A stretch of DNA of 64,000 bases from Alphaproteobacteria bacterium (GCA_002401965.1 NVUR01000005.1:1-64000); one strand, 5' to 3'; positions 17,152-26,193 are shown, counted from the first letter of the stretch. Numbers and translations: made by a program. Notes: generated from the sequence alone by a model not told the origin.

Positions 17152-19401
17152 ATGAAAAACATAAAAAACCGAATACAGCGTTTTAAAGAGATTAAATTTT
17201 GTACATTGCTTATTCTTTGTATTCCTTGTCTCTCTCTTATGACAGCGGCATTTGCGGATACCTTTGACTCGGTTAAAATTGTCTTGCTTGAGGAAACTGT
17301 ATATGACGCGCAAATAGATGCTGTACGCCTTGCACAGCCTCCAATAACACTGCGCCCTGGTGATATGCTTGTCATCGATTTTCCTGGTGAGGCGAGTTTC
17401 AATGAGCCATTTCAAATTGATAGTGAAGGGTTTTTGGTATTACCTGAAATCGGGCGTATGCAAATCCATGGACAAACAATAGAAGAAGCATCACAAATTA
17501 TTAGCCTTGGCCTGTCTTCTGTTTATAAGGATATTGATCGTATATCTGTTGTTCTGCAAGAGCGGCGCTTGCTGGTTAATGTATTGGGTTATGTGAAAAA
17601 TCCAGGGCCTGTAAACTTAACAGGCCAAGCAACAGTGCAGATGGCCATTAATCAAGCTGGTGGTTTAGAGCAGGGCGCGCAGCTTGATAAAATTCAGGTG
17701 CGCCGTAAGAATAAACGTAATGAAATGAGTGTCTTTGTTTTTGATTACAAGAGATACCTTGATACTGGTAACTTATCAATTATGCCGCGGTTAAAGCCTT
17801 TGGACACTATTTTTGTGCCTGCATCCCCTTTGACGGGTAATGTGCAGGTTGAATTTGATGCACGGACTCTTACCGCCGCAGGGGACGCGGGAGAGAGCAA
17901 AGAAGCGATCAAGGTTTTTGGTGAGGTTCATCGTCCTGGTATTTTCAAATATAAAGAAGGCTCGTCTCTGGTTGATATGTTGATGCGTGCAGGCGGAGTA
18001 ACGCGTTATGCCGGAGTAGAGCAAATTCGTGTGATTGTCGGTGGCGTGCCACAACCCTTTAATATGCGGGAATATATGGATACAGGTGATCCGGCGTTGA
18101 TGCCTCAAGTTGGTAAAGGCGATACGATTTTTGTACCGCAAATGAGTGACCAAATTAAATTAGGGGCGCGTACGGTTTATGTTATTGGTGAAGTTAAAAT
18201 ACCCGGTGCTTATGAGACAAAAGAGGGCGCAACATTCTTTGATATCCTTGCCAATGCAGGTGGTCCGACACGATTTGCAGAGGTGCGCCAGATGCGTATC
18301 CTTCGTAAAGACGGTAGCGTTGATCCGTTTGATTTTCAGGCTTATACGGAACAAACCGTTGAGGGAATGACGTTGCCCCAGATCAACCCTGGTGATGCGA
18401 TTTTAGTGCCTGAAAAAACCGATATGAATGAGAAATCATGGCTTAAAATTTCACCCGATCATGCGATCATGATTGTTGGAGCAGTACGTAGGCCGGGTCG
18501 GTATGAATGGGCTGATGAGATGAGCCTTCTGGATTTAATGGCGCATGCAGGTGGTCCCGTACCGACCGCCGATACGTCGCGGGTTAAAATCATGCCGCGT
18601 CCAAATGAGAGCAATCAAAAGCCTGTATATTTTGATTTCGGAAAATTCATGAATGAGGGTGGCAGTATAGACGATGTTCCTGCCCTTGATGCGGGATACA
18701 CTATTGAAGTGCCGGAGCTTCCCAGAGATCCGAATGATAACAGATCACAATGGATACGACAGGAAAGTCAACGCTCTATTTATATCATGGGATCAGTCGT
18801 TGCGCCGGGGCGTTATGCTTTTAACGAAAATTTGAACTTCCTTGATATCTTGGCACAAGCGCAAGGTCCGACAACACAGGCAGATTTGGAGCATATCCGT
18901 ATCTCTCATCGTAAAGAAAAAGGAACACGTGTTACGAAAGTGAATCTTGCACTCTATTTTGAAACAGGGGACGATAGCTTACTTCCCCAAGTGAAGCCCG
19001 AAGATGTGATTTATCTGCCGGATCAAAATCGTGCATGGTTGCAAAAACCAAAAGAGCAGACTGTTCGTGTCTTGGGCGCGGTTGGTGCGCCGGGGCGTTA
19101 TGAGTTTAACAATTCGATGACTATCCTTGATCTTCTGGCCGAAGCAGGTGGTCCGCGATCAGATGCATTGGAGGAGAAGATTGTTGTTGTAAACGTTGTT
19201 GATGGCAAGCCAAAAGCGCAGCTTTTTAATCTGATAGATTTCGCGAAAAGCGGTGATTACAACAAATTACCCGTTTTGCGGGTTGGTGACACGGTGTACG
19301 TCCCTGATGAAAGCCAGAGCGCCCGCGCACAATTTAGAAATAATTTATCGGATGTGATTAGTGTTGTGAATTTGGTACGCACACTGACTACGGGATTTTG
19401 A
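17152..19401 (+). CDS. Polysaccharide export protein with six SLBB domains (Wza-like)
   Basis: A 749-aa secreted protein with signal peptide ending AAFA-D near residue 36. A polysaccharide-export (PES/Poly_export) domain covers about 60-140 (LRPGDMLVIDFPG, DSEGFLVLPEIG). Six SLBB units follow, recognised by the repeating V-x-G-x-V-x-x-P-G motif near residues 144, 257, 344, 441, 545 and 640. Wza itself has two to three SLBB units and a lipobox; this protein has no lipobox Cys at the cleavage site. It should form the periplasmic/outer-membrane conduit for the EPS. The C-terminal helix (NNLSDVISVVNLVRTL) could be the membrane-spanning part. Confidence 0.87.
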   Translation: MKNIKNRIQRFKEIKFCTLLILCIPCLSLMTAAFADTFDSVKIVLLEETVYDAQIDAVRLAQPPITLRPGDMLVIDFPGEASFNEPFQIDSEGFLVLPEIGRMQIHGQTIEEASQIISLGLSSVYKDIDRISVVLQERRLLVNVLGYVKNPGPVNLTGQATVQMAINQAGGLEQGAQLDKIQVRRKNKRNEMSVFVFDYKRYLDTGNLSIMPRLKPLDTIFVPASPLTGNVQVEFDARTLTAAGDAGESKEAIKVFGEVHRPGIFKYKEGSSLVDMLMRAGGVTRYAGVEQIRVIVGGVPQPFNMREYMDTGDPALMPQVGKGDTIFVPQMSDQIKLGARTVYVIGEVKIPGAYETKEGATFFDILANAGGPTRFAEVRQMRILRKDGSVDPFDFQAYTEQTVEGMTLPQINPGDAILVPEKTDMNEKSWLKISPDHAIMIVGAVRRPGRYEWADEMSLLDLMAHAGGPVPTADTSRVKIMPRPNESNQKPVYFDFGKFMNEGGSIDDVPALDAGYTIEVPELPRDPNDNRSQWIRQESQRSIYIMGSVVAPGRYAFNENLNFLDILAQAQGPTTQADLEHIRISHRKEKGTRVTKVNLALYFETGDDSLLPQVKPEDVIYLPDQNRAWLQKPKEQTVRVLGAVGAPGRYEFNNSMTILDLLAEAGGPRSDALEEKIVVVNVVDGKPKAQLFNLIDFAKSGDYNKLPVLRVGDTVYVPDESQSARAQFRNNLSDVISVVNLVRTLTTGF

Positions 19402-19413
19402 GGTGAAAGTGAT

Positions 19414-20121
19414 ATGATTCCTATCGCGATACATGAAAAAGCGGTTCAAAATACCTTCTATAAAATCCAAAGAGAGGGTATGAGCAGCATTGCTGTTACC
19501 TCCGCACACAGGCATGAGGGTGTTACGACCTTTGCTTATGCTTTATCGCGTCGCGCGGCAACAGGGGGGATGAGAGTGTTATTGATTGACTTGAATTTTA
19601 TGCATCCAGGGCAAAGTCAATCACTTGCGCTGGAACATCAAAATTGGAGTCCAAGTGGAGATATTAAAGAGGATAAAATTCAAAGCATTTCGAATACCAA
19701 TCTTTCTATATTGAGCGCGCCGCATAATGTGAAAGATACGTGGCCATTTCAAGATCAGAAAAAAATACATCAAATGCTGGATCGTTTAAATACGGAATAT
19801 GATCTTGTGATTGCTGATATGCCGAGTATTCTTGAGCCTGAACATGAAATTCAAGTTGAAATTTTATGTGCTGCTTTTGATTCGACGTTGATTATGGCTT
19901 TGTCTGGAAAAACGATTGAGACGGAGATTACCCGGATGAAAAAAATATTGGATATTGCCGAGGTCAATATTTTAGGGGTTGTGATGAATGACCAATTTAC
20001 ACCAACGCTTGTTGAGGAACTTAAGAGGCAGCTTGATAAATTCACACTACGATTTCCGCGTATTATCGCGTTTTTGAAATGTAAAATCGAACAGAACGCG
20101 TTTTTAAATCAATCTCTTTGA
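19414..20121 (+). CDS. CpsD/CapB-like ATPase (BY-kinase homologue) with degenerate P-loop
   Basis: A 235-aa MinD/BY-kinase superfamily protein. The fold markers are present: SIAVTSAHRHEGVTTFAYAL at the P-loop position, RVLLIDLNFMHP at Walker A', and YDLVIADMPS at Walker B. The Walker A Lys (GKS/T) is replaced (HEGVTT), Walker A' has Leu after Asp, and there is no C-terminal tyrosine cluster. It is therefore probably not an ordinary tyrosine autokinase and may be a non-catalytic partner of the Wzz protein at 10697. It starts 12 nt after the export gene. Its 3' end overlaps the convergent phosphatase gene by 13 nt. Confidence 0.8.
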   Translation: MIPIAIHEKAVQNTFYKIQREGMSSIAVTSAHRHEGVTTFAYALSRRAATGGMRVLLIDLNFMHPGQSQSLALEHQNWSPSGDIKEDKIQSISNTNLSILSAPHNVKDTWPFQDQKKIHQMLDRLNTEYDLVIADMPSILEPEHEIQVEILCAAFDSTLIMALSGKTIETEITRMKKILDIAEVNILGVVMNDQFTPTLVEELKRQLDKFTLRFPRIIAFLKCKIEQNAFLNQSL

Positions 20122-21647
20122 AGTAAGATAAACAGCGTATCATCATTTGGTGCAGAATTGGTTTGCTTTGAGAAGTAATTCCAAATTTCGGTGGCGGCGT
20201 TATTAAGTTCTGTGCTGTGCTGTGCTTTTATGTGTTTTTTCATGTTACGTTCATGTACCTCCATAGCATCGGTATTTATACCGACCTCCATCAGACCATC
20301 CGTATAGAGCATCAGGCGTTCACCAGCCTTTAGGTTTAAAGTGGTACTGCTGTAACTTGCTTGTGGATCAAGACCAGGGATTGCACCATCTATTTGAATT
20401 TCGCTTAATCCTGCTTCGTTTTGTAATAATGGAAGAGGGTGACCGGCGGACGCTATTTTTAGTGCGCTACCTTTGAATATTGTCAGAATTTGTGCGGTTA
20501 AAATTGTTTTTTCACCAATTTTGTCTGTTTGCAGAAAACGGGACAGGGCCGTTAATATTATGCCCGGGTCTTGAACGTCGCTTTGTGCGGATAAAAAACC
20601 GTTTAGATACCCTATGAAGCTATGGCTAAAGAATTTTGCTTGCGCGCCATGTCCCATAATATCCATTACAACGATGTGATCGCAATTATCGCCTTTAAGG
20701 TGCAGAACGATATCGCCGCCACCAGCCTCCGCCGCTTGCCATTTCAAAGCCATGTTGTAATCGCCGATTTTATCCGGTAACGCGGGGGAGAGTATCGACG
20801 TGATATCTTTATCTAACCGCTCTCCTATAATGCGTTGATCTTGTGATGCTTTGCTGAGTGTTCGTTTAATTATCTTAAGAAGGTTTTCTTTTCGCACTGG
20901 TTTTGTCAGAAAATCATTTACGGGTAAATTTTCAGCGGTTTTTGCGGTAAGATTTTCTGGCGTTCCTGTCATGAAAATAAACGGAATTAAGGCTAAATCC
21001 TTACTTTTTTGTAAGGTCAAACAAAAATCAACACCATTGCCATCCTGCATGATGACATCACATAGAATAAGATTAGGGGGGGATTCTGTTTTATTCAGCC
21101 ATTCCATCGCAGATTGGCCTGATACAGCCTGCTGAACGCTATAGCTTGTCGAGATATACAGTGTCAGCAGGTCAAGCTGCGCCGAATCATCATCAATAAT
21201 TAGTACAGATGGTTTTTGTTGCAGAAATGGGGAGGGGGCGGACAGGCTGTAATGATTCCATTCTTCCATACGCGTGTATGTGAAATCGGTGAAATCACGT
21301 CCAGCCAAGAATAATCCTATGCCGCTTGTTTCTAAAACACCATGTTTCATCGTTGCGCTTTGTTCTTTCGATGCCTGATGTTTTGTTTCAAAGTTTTTAA
21401 AGGCAAAGCCATCATCTATAAGTTGGAAAAGCAACTTATTTCCGTGTATATCCATTAACACTTTGAACGCAGTTGGCGCTCTATTCGTATGTTTCAGTGC
21501 ATTCGTGAAGATTTCAGACGCACATAGCAAGAAAGGGTCTTGTTCGCTTTCACAATATCCTAAACGGAGAAGACAGACCTTTAAATCAACATGAATGTCT
21601 CTGATGGACTTTGCGGATGCTTCGTATGTTTTTTCTAAGAGGCGCAT
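20109..21647 (-). CDS. HATPase - receiver - PP2C/SpoIIE phosphatase regulator
   Basis: A 512-aa protein with three domains. Residues about 1-135 are an RsbW/SpoIIAB-like ATPase (N-box EIFTNALKHT, DDGFAF, SGIGLFLAG). About 146-265 is a CheY-like receiver (VLIIDDDSA, ILCDVIMQDG with acceptor Asp, KP near 255). About 295-510 is a SpoIIE-type PP2C phosphatase (GGGDIVLHL, MDIMGHG, LYTDGLME, NDDTLF, metal-binding Asp kept). The same polypeptide carries the kinase and the phosphatase that could act on a STAS protein, gated by receiver phosphorylation. The likely substrate is the STAS protein at 16424. No stand-alone sensor kinase is visible in the window. Confidence 0.9.
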   Translation of the reverse strand: MRLLEKTYEASAKSIRDIHVDLKVCLLRLGYCESEQDPFLLCASEIFTNALKHTNRAPTAFKVLMDIHGNKLLFQLIDDGFAFKNFETKHQASKEQSATMKHGVLETSGIGLFLAGRDFTDFTYTRMEEWNHYSLSAPSPFLQQKPSVLIIDDDSAQLDLLTLYISTSYSVQQAVSGQSAMEWLNKTESPPNLILCDVIMQDGNGVDFCLTLQKSKDLALIPFIFMTGTPENLTAKTAENLPVNDFLTKPVRKENLLKIIKRTLSKASQDQRIIGERLDKDITSILSPALPDKIGDYNMALKWQAAEAGGGDIVLHLKGDNCDHIVVMDIMGHGAQAKFFSHSFIGYLNGFLSAQSDVQDPGIILTALSRFLQTDKIGEKTILTAQILTIFKGSALKIASAGHPLPLLQNEAGLSEIQIDGAIPGLDPQASYSSTTLNLKAGERLMLYTDGLMEVGINTDAMEVHERNMKKHIKAQHSTELNNAATEIWNYFSKQTNSAPNDDTLFILLQRD

Positions 21648-21740
21648 AATTTAAAGATTCTCAATTTGCGAAAGGATTTATTAAAGATATGATTATAATA
21701 TAGTATTTGTAACAACAAGTAATTGAAGAAAATTATTTTT

Positions 21741-23180
21741 ATGTCCCAGATTTTAATTGTAGAAGATGACAAAAACATGGCCGCTTTGTTTGAGGAATTC
21801 CTCAAAAAAGAACCCTATAAAATCACGATAGTGCCAAATGGTCAGAGTGCTTTGGATGCTCTGGGTAATTCCTCTTTCAGTGCGGTTTTGCTTGATCTTA
21901 AATTACCAGATATGGAGGGTTTTCAAGTCCTTAAGTATATTAACGATAAGGCTATGGGATGCGCGGTTGTTGTTGTGACAGGGCAAGGTTCAATGGGTAA
22001 TGCAATTGAGGCCATGAAATTGGGTGCGCGTGATTTTCTAGTAAAACCGACAGATAAAAACCGTTTGGTGACGACACTTAGGAATGCGCTGGAAAATCAA
22101 GAGCTACAGCACGTTGTGGAAACGTATCAAAAGAAAATTGATCTTCGTGATTATTGTGGCTTTATCGGATCATCACTTCCAATGCAAGAGGTTTACCGTA
22201 TTATTGAGGCGGCGTCCTCCAGTAAGGCCAGCGTATTTATCACGGGGGAAAGTGGTACTGGTAAAGAGGTCTGCGCCGAAGCGATACACACACAAAGTCA
22301 GCGTAAGAACAAAACTTTTTGCGCGATTAACTGTGCGGCTATTCCACGGGATTTAATGGAATCCGAAATTTTTGGTCATGTGAAGGGCGCATTTACAGGC
22401 GCGAACGTCGATCGTGATGGTGCGGCTTCACGCGCGCATGGCGGTACATTGTTTCTGGATGAGATCGGAGAGATGGATTTTGATTTGCAAACTAAGCTCT
22501 TGCGTTTTGTGCAAACTGGAACGTTTATGAAAGTAGGGGGCAGCAAAGAAATTAGTGTTGATGTACGTATTATTTGCGCCACCAATCGCAATCCGATGGA
22601 GGAAGTACAAGCAGGACGTTTCCGAGAAGATCTTTATTATCGTCTTCATGTATTACCAATTCATATGCCGCCATTGCGTGATCGTGACAGTGATATCATT
22701 CAAATTGCCGCATTTTTTCTTAAAACCCATGTCGCAGAAGAAAATAAGAAATTTGAAGAATTTGATGAAGATGTGCGAGCAATCTTTATGGCCTATGATT
22801 GGCCAGGTAATGTGCGTCAACTACAGAATGTTGTCCGCAATATCGTGGTTCTAAATGACGGCGAGGTTGTTTCCGCTAATCTTTTGCCTGCGCCGCTCAA
22901 TGATATTACGCCTGATTATGTACCTGCCAAAATAAAGATGCCAACACAGTCTGTGTTACAAACCGCTATTCAGAGCGCACCGCAGATAAATACAGCCTCC
23001 ATACTTGGTGAAACACCTGCGACATTAGTGCGTATGGATGCGTTGGAGCGTTTAGCCATTGAAAATGCTATTCATGTTTGCAAGGGCAGTATTCCTGAGG
23101 TTGCACATTATTTAGGGCTTAGTGCGGCAACGATTTATCGAAAAAAAGCGGTATGGGATAAGGACAACGCTGTTCATTAA
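21741..23180 (+). CDS. NtrC-family sigma-54-dependent response regulator
   Basis: A 479-aa enhancer-binding protein. The receiver covers about 1-120 (ILIVEDDKN, LLDLKLPDMEG, phosphoacceptor Asp). The AAA+ domain covers about 145-385 (GESGTGKE Walker A, the sigma-54 contact loop GAFTGA, GGTLFLDEIGEM Walker B, arginine-finger region REDLYYRL). A Fis-type helix-turn-helix lies at the end (EVAHYLGLSAATIYRKK). The ATG at 21741 was preferred over an in-frame TTG at 21723 because MSQILIVEDD is a normal receiver start. It is divergent from the phosphatase gene and is the natural activator for the four sigma-54-type promoters at 3938-16385. Confidence 0.93.
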   Translation: MSQILIVEDDKNMAALFEEFLKKEPYKITIVPNGQSALDALGNSSFSAVLLDLKLPDMEGFQVLKYINDKAMGCAVVVVTGQGSMGNAIEAMKLGARDFLVKPTDKNRLVTTLRNALENQELQHVVETYQKKIDLRDYCGFIGSSLPMQEVYRIIEAASSSKASVFITGESGTGKEVCAEAIHTQSQRKNKTFCAINCAAIPRDLMESEIFGHVKGAFTGANVDRDGAASRAHGGTLFLDEIGEMDFDLQTKLLRFVQTGTFMKVGGSKEISVDVRIICATNRNPMEEVQAGRFREDLYYRLHVLPIHMPPLRDRDSDIIQIAAFFLKTHVAEENKKFEEFDEDVRAIFMAYDWPGNVRQLQNVVRNIVVLNDGEVVSANLLPAPLNDITPDYVPAKIKMPTQSVLQTAIQSAPQINTASILGETPATLVRMDALERLAIENAIHVCKGSIPEVAHYLGLSAATIYRKKAVWDKDNAVH

Positions 23181-23191
23181 AATAGATCATT

Positions 23192-23560
23192 TTATTTTAT
23201 GCCTTCCCGTAAAATCTCCAAACTTCGCATACTTAAAATCTGAAGTTGTTCTATTTTTTCGTCAAAAAATTCATTCTTAAAAGGTTTGGCATATTCTATC
23301 GCACGGCAAACAACCTCAAGCTTAACTGCACCATACGTCGCAGCAGATGTCCCCAAAGTGTGTGCTTCAAGCTCTACCTCTGAAAAGCGATTCTTGCCAT
23401 AGGCTTCTATAATTCGATGTGTACGTGCGTCACAATCGTCAATAAAGCGATGAAGAAAATCATTGACCGCTGTCGCACCAATTGCGTCGACCAGTGCGTG
23501 CAATATGCTTTCATCAATAAGATCCTGATCTAAATCAGTATTAAACTTAAATTCACTCAT
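23192..23560 (-). CDS. Hpt-domain phosphotransfer protein
   Basis: A 122-aa histidine phosphotransfer protein. It is all-helical with the signature EAHTLGTSAATYGA; His67 is the phospho-acceptor. The canonical Lys-Gly after HTL is changed to Gly-Thr. The ATG overlaps the last codons of the receiver gene upstream (ATGAGTGA), so the two are translationally coupled and probably partners. The frame extends to a TTG 18 nt upstream, which I did not use. The sensor that feeds it is not in the window. Confidence 0.82.
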   Translation of the reverse strand: MSEFKFNTDLDQDLIDESILHALVDAIGATAVNDFLHRFIDDCDARTHRIIEAYGKNRFSEVELEAHTLGTSAATYGAVKLEVVCRAIEYAKPFKNEFFDEKIEQLQILSMRSLEILREGIK

Positions 23561-23945
23561 CAGCAAAATACCCCACAATACGGTTATTAAGGTTATTAAA
23601 GTTAATTGGTTTGGTTAAGTATCCATCCACACCAGCAGAGCAGGCCGTTTCAAAATCTCCGCCAGTGCGCTTAGAAGTGAGCATGAACACGGGAACATCT
23701 TTTATTTTTCTGTTTTTACGTAAACGAAGCAAGAATTGTAGTCCTGAAAGTTCCGGCATTGCCCAATCTAAAATAATCATATCAGGCTTGTTTTTTATCG
23801 CCTGCTTTAGTGCTTTCGTAGAGCTTTCGAAATAGCGTGTCTTAAAGCCACTTTTTTCATCCAGATAACGGCATATCATACCACCGATTAATGGATCATC
23901 GTCAACTATCATAATGTAATATTTTTTAACCATTATATCGCTCAT
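23553..23945 (-). CDS. Single-domain response regulator (CheY-like)
   Basis: About 130 aa forming one receiver domain and no output domain: IMIVDDDPL acidic pocket, MIILDWAMPELSG with acceptor Asp, MLTSKR, and LTKPINF with the conserved Lys-Pro. The start is taken at MSDIMVKK (23945); MVKK at 23933 or an upstream ATG at 24002 are alternatives, and none has a strong SD. It is coupled to the Hpt gene. It likely acts as a phosphate carrier or protein-binding switch. Confidence 0.85.
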   Translation of the reverse strand: MSDIMVKKYYIMIVDDDPLIGGMICRYLDEKSGFKTRYFESSTKALKQAIKNKPDMIILDWAMPELSGLQFLLRLRKNRKIKDVPVFMLTSKRTGGDFETACSAGVDGYLTKPINFNNLNNRIVGYFADE

Positions 23946-24066
23946 CTCATTATATAGGATGAATTTGCAATTGCTGTGCCAAATAATATATTTATAATCC
24001 ATTGTAAAACAATGATACTTTAAAAGTACTGTAAGGTGTTTTCTTAATTTGAGAATGATATTGATA

Positions 24067-24119
24067 AAAGGTTATAGATCGCTCTGGAAATCTCTGAATA
24101 TTGAGCATACATAACCTTT
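24067..24119 (-). terminator. Nested inverted repeat after 24118 gene
   Basis: AAAGGTTAT and ATAACCTTT (24067-24075 with 24111-24119) pair, with an inner GCTC/GAGC pair. On the minus strand the outer stem is followed by TTATC. It overlaps the stop end of the gene at 24118, so it is a possible but weak terminator. Confidence 0.3.
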
Positions 24120-24660
24120 ATATGTTTTTTCCAAAATCTATTGTGTCTCTGTGCTTATCAAAATAGCGCATACACGCACCGTTTAGTTCATCAACCAGAG
24201 CGTCACCTTGTTTTCCACCATCACCTTTGATCTTACCAGCAACAACAATTTTAATTGTCGAGTGATAGGCTTTTGCAATTTCGATAGTCTCTTTGTCTAG
24301 GCGTTCGACCACTTCCATGAATTGTACGAACCTATCGGCGATGCGTGTGATGAGTTGGTAATGAAACATTGCGCCATTTGCTTTTAATTGAACGCAGGGT
24401 AATAATATTGCGGTAATCAAATCTTCCAGAGAATCATCTTCGTCAGGGTTTTCGGCTTTTTCAATGCTCTCCATCATGCGGGATAGATAGATATCAGCCA
24501 AAGGCGCAAAATCAGCGGTGTGTGTTTCCAACAGTTTTTGTGCGCGCCTTAAAATTTGCTCACTCAGGCCGCCCGAACCAACTTTTCCCTTTATAAGATT
24601 GGGGGGCGTAATGAATGTTGCATCACGCTTTGGTGCTTGATTGTAATGTTTAATGTCCAT
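24118..24660 (-). CDS. Conserved-looking hypothetical protein of a two-component cluster
   Basis: A 180-aa protein, soluble and mostly helical by composition, with no signal peptide. It begins with a flexible segment containing FITPPNLIKGKVGSGGL. It then has LSEQILRRAQKLLETHTADFAPLA-type helices and a C-terminal region with a Gly/Lys-rich loop (AGKIKGDGGKQGD). I do not recognise a named family. It lies 29 nt downstream of the receiver gene at 24690 and upstream of another receiver/Hpt pair, so it probably belongs to a phosphorelay or chemotaxis-like module. Confidence 0.75.
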   Translation of the reverse strand: MDIKHYNQAPKRDATFITPPNLIKGKVGSGGLSEQILRRAQKLLETHTADFAPLADIYLSRMMESIEKAENPDEDDSLEDLITAILLPCVQLKANGAMFHYQLITRIADRFVQFMEVVERLDKETIEIAKAYHSTIKIVVAGKIKGDGGKQGDALVDELNGACMRYFDKHRDTIDFGKNI

Positions 24661-24689
24661 ATTTCTACGTTGTTACCTACTGTTTAGGG

Positions 24690-25262
24690 TTATAGAAAAT
24701 CAATATCCGTTAAGGGAGCATCATTATTCCCTGTTTCGGTGGTTGTTTTATCTTTTGTCTCGTCAGTATCTTTGGAATCTTCTTTTCTACGCATTAGACC
24801 ATCAAGGTTTTTTGCGGTTTTGCGTCTGCGATCAGGGCCAAAAAATTCTTCACAGCGAACAAATTGTCTTGGTCTTTCAATGATTTGATGTAACCTCCTA
24901 TATAGGTCGCGTGTATTAAAGGGCTTAACTAAAAATTCGGTTATCCCTGCATCACGAGCATTAAAAACGCGCTTTTTCTCGCTAAAGCCAGTCATCAGGA
25001 TGATAGGGACGTACTGGTTCGGGCTTTTCTTCTCGTTTCTTATTTTATGGCTGAGCGCAATACCATCACAAGGCGTCATCATCCAATCTGTGATAACAAG
25101 GTCAGGGTTGTGCTGGCAAAATTTCACAAAGCCTTCTTCTCCGTCCAAGGCTGTGATGATTGTGCCAATGCCGAAAGATTGCAAAATGCCCTTTAGCAGC
25201 TCTAGCATCGGGGCATTATCTTCAACAAGAAGAACTTTGGTTGTTTGAAAACTGTAAGTCAT
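24690..25262 (-). CDS. Response regulator with unstructured basic/acidic C-terminal tail
   Basis: A 190-aa protein. The receiver domain covers about 8-130 (VLLVEDNAPM, LVITDWMMTPCDG acceptor Asp, ILMTGFSEKKRV, LVKPFNTRDLYRRL). A conserved-type extension follows (RQFVRCEEFFGPDRRRK) and then a low-complexity, charged tail (about 150-190). No DNA-binding domain is seen. The FFGPDRRR extension recurs in stand-alone receivers of alphaproteobacteria, as far as I recall. It is the first gene of a three- to four-gene minus-strand unit. Confidence 0.85.
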   Translation of the reverse strand: MTYSFQTTKVLLVEDNAPMLELLKGILQSFGIGTIITALDGEEGFVKFCQHNPDLVITDWMMTPCDGIALSHKIRNEKKSPNQYVPIILMTGFSEKKRVFNARDAGITEFLVKPFNTRDLYRRLHQIIERPRQFVRCEEFFGPDRRRKTAKNLDGLMRRKEDSKDTDETKDKTTTETGNNDAPLTDIDFL

Positions 25263-25437
25263 GTCGTTAAGCTATATGTACTTTTGTAAGTTATGTTGGT
25301 TCATTTATAATCCATAATCCGATTATTTATATAAACTTTTTAAAACAAATAAGGAATTGTTCCTTTTATTTAAAATATTCAAGATATATAATCCATGATA
25401 TATATTAATTCAACTAGGTTAAAAGAGTAATAAGATA

Positions 25438-26193
25438 ATGGCAGGTCATTCAAAGTGGGCGAATATTCAACATCGCAAAGGCGCACAAGATAAAAAACGT
25501 GCAAAAATTTTCTCTAAACTAGGGCGTGAGCTTACTGTAGCGACCAAAATGGGTGGCGGTGATCCGGATATGAATCCGCGTTTACGCTTGGCTATTTCGA
25601 CGGCGCGGGGAAATTCGATGCCAAAAGATGGTATCGAGCGTGCTATACAAAAGGGTATAGGCGCAACAGATGGGGAAAACTACGATGAGATGCGTTATGA
25701 AGGTTTTGGTGTTGGTGGTGTTGCCGTCATCGTTGAGGCCTTAACCGATAATAAGAATCGCACTGCCGCAGAGGTACGCGCGATATTCACTAAATCTGGT
25801 GGAAATTTGGGGGCGACAGGGTGTGTTGGTTTTATGTTCGACCATATTGCAGAAATTATTTATCCCGTGGCGAAAGCCAGTGCCGATGAGATGTTCGAGG
25901 CGGCGTTGGAAGCAGGTGCATCTAATGTGGAGAGCGATGATGATGTCCATGAAATTCATTGCGATGCCGATGATTTTGCGACAGTACGTGATGCGCTGGA
26001 AAAGCAATATGGTGAGCCGGAGCGTCAGGGATTGATCTGGAAACCTAACCTAAGCACAGAGGTTAATGAGGCTCATGCCGCGTCTATCTTAAAATTGATT
26101 GATCTTTTAGAAGAAGATGATGATGTTCAAAAAGTAACAACCAATTTTGAGGTTAGCGATGAAATCATGGAAAAACTCATGGCGGCAAGTTAA
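25438..26193 (+). CDS. yebC: YebC/PmpR-family translation/transcription regulator
   Basis: A 251-aa TACO1/YebC family protein. It starts with the family signature [20 protein letters not shown]. The internal markers [19 protein letters not shown] and [13 protein letters not shown] are intact. Members relieve ribosome stalling at difficult motifs or bind DNA as regulators. yebC just upstream of ruvC is a common proteobacterial order. The 175-bp gap before it separates it from the divergent receiver gene and should hold its promoter. Confidence 0.95.
   Translation: MAGHSKWANIQHRKGAQDKKRAKIFSKLGRELTVATKMGGGDPDMNPRLRLAISTARGNSMPKDGIERAIQKGIGATDGENYDEMRYEGFGVGGVAVIVEALTDNKNRTAAEVRAIFTKSGGNLGATGCVGFMFDHIAEIIYPVAKASADEMFEAALEAGASNVESDDDVHEIHCDADDFATVRDALEKQYGEPERQGLIWKPNLSTEVNEAHAASILKLIDLLEEDDDVQKVTTNFEVSDEIMEKLMAAS

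Noticed and set aside
25340-25375. Hairpin with TTTTATTT tail upstream of yebC as terminator
   Set aside because: It has no upstream plus-strand gene to terminate and the stem is interrupted; it may be a chance feature of an AT-rich gap.
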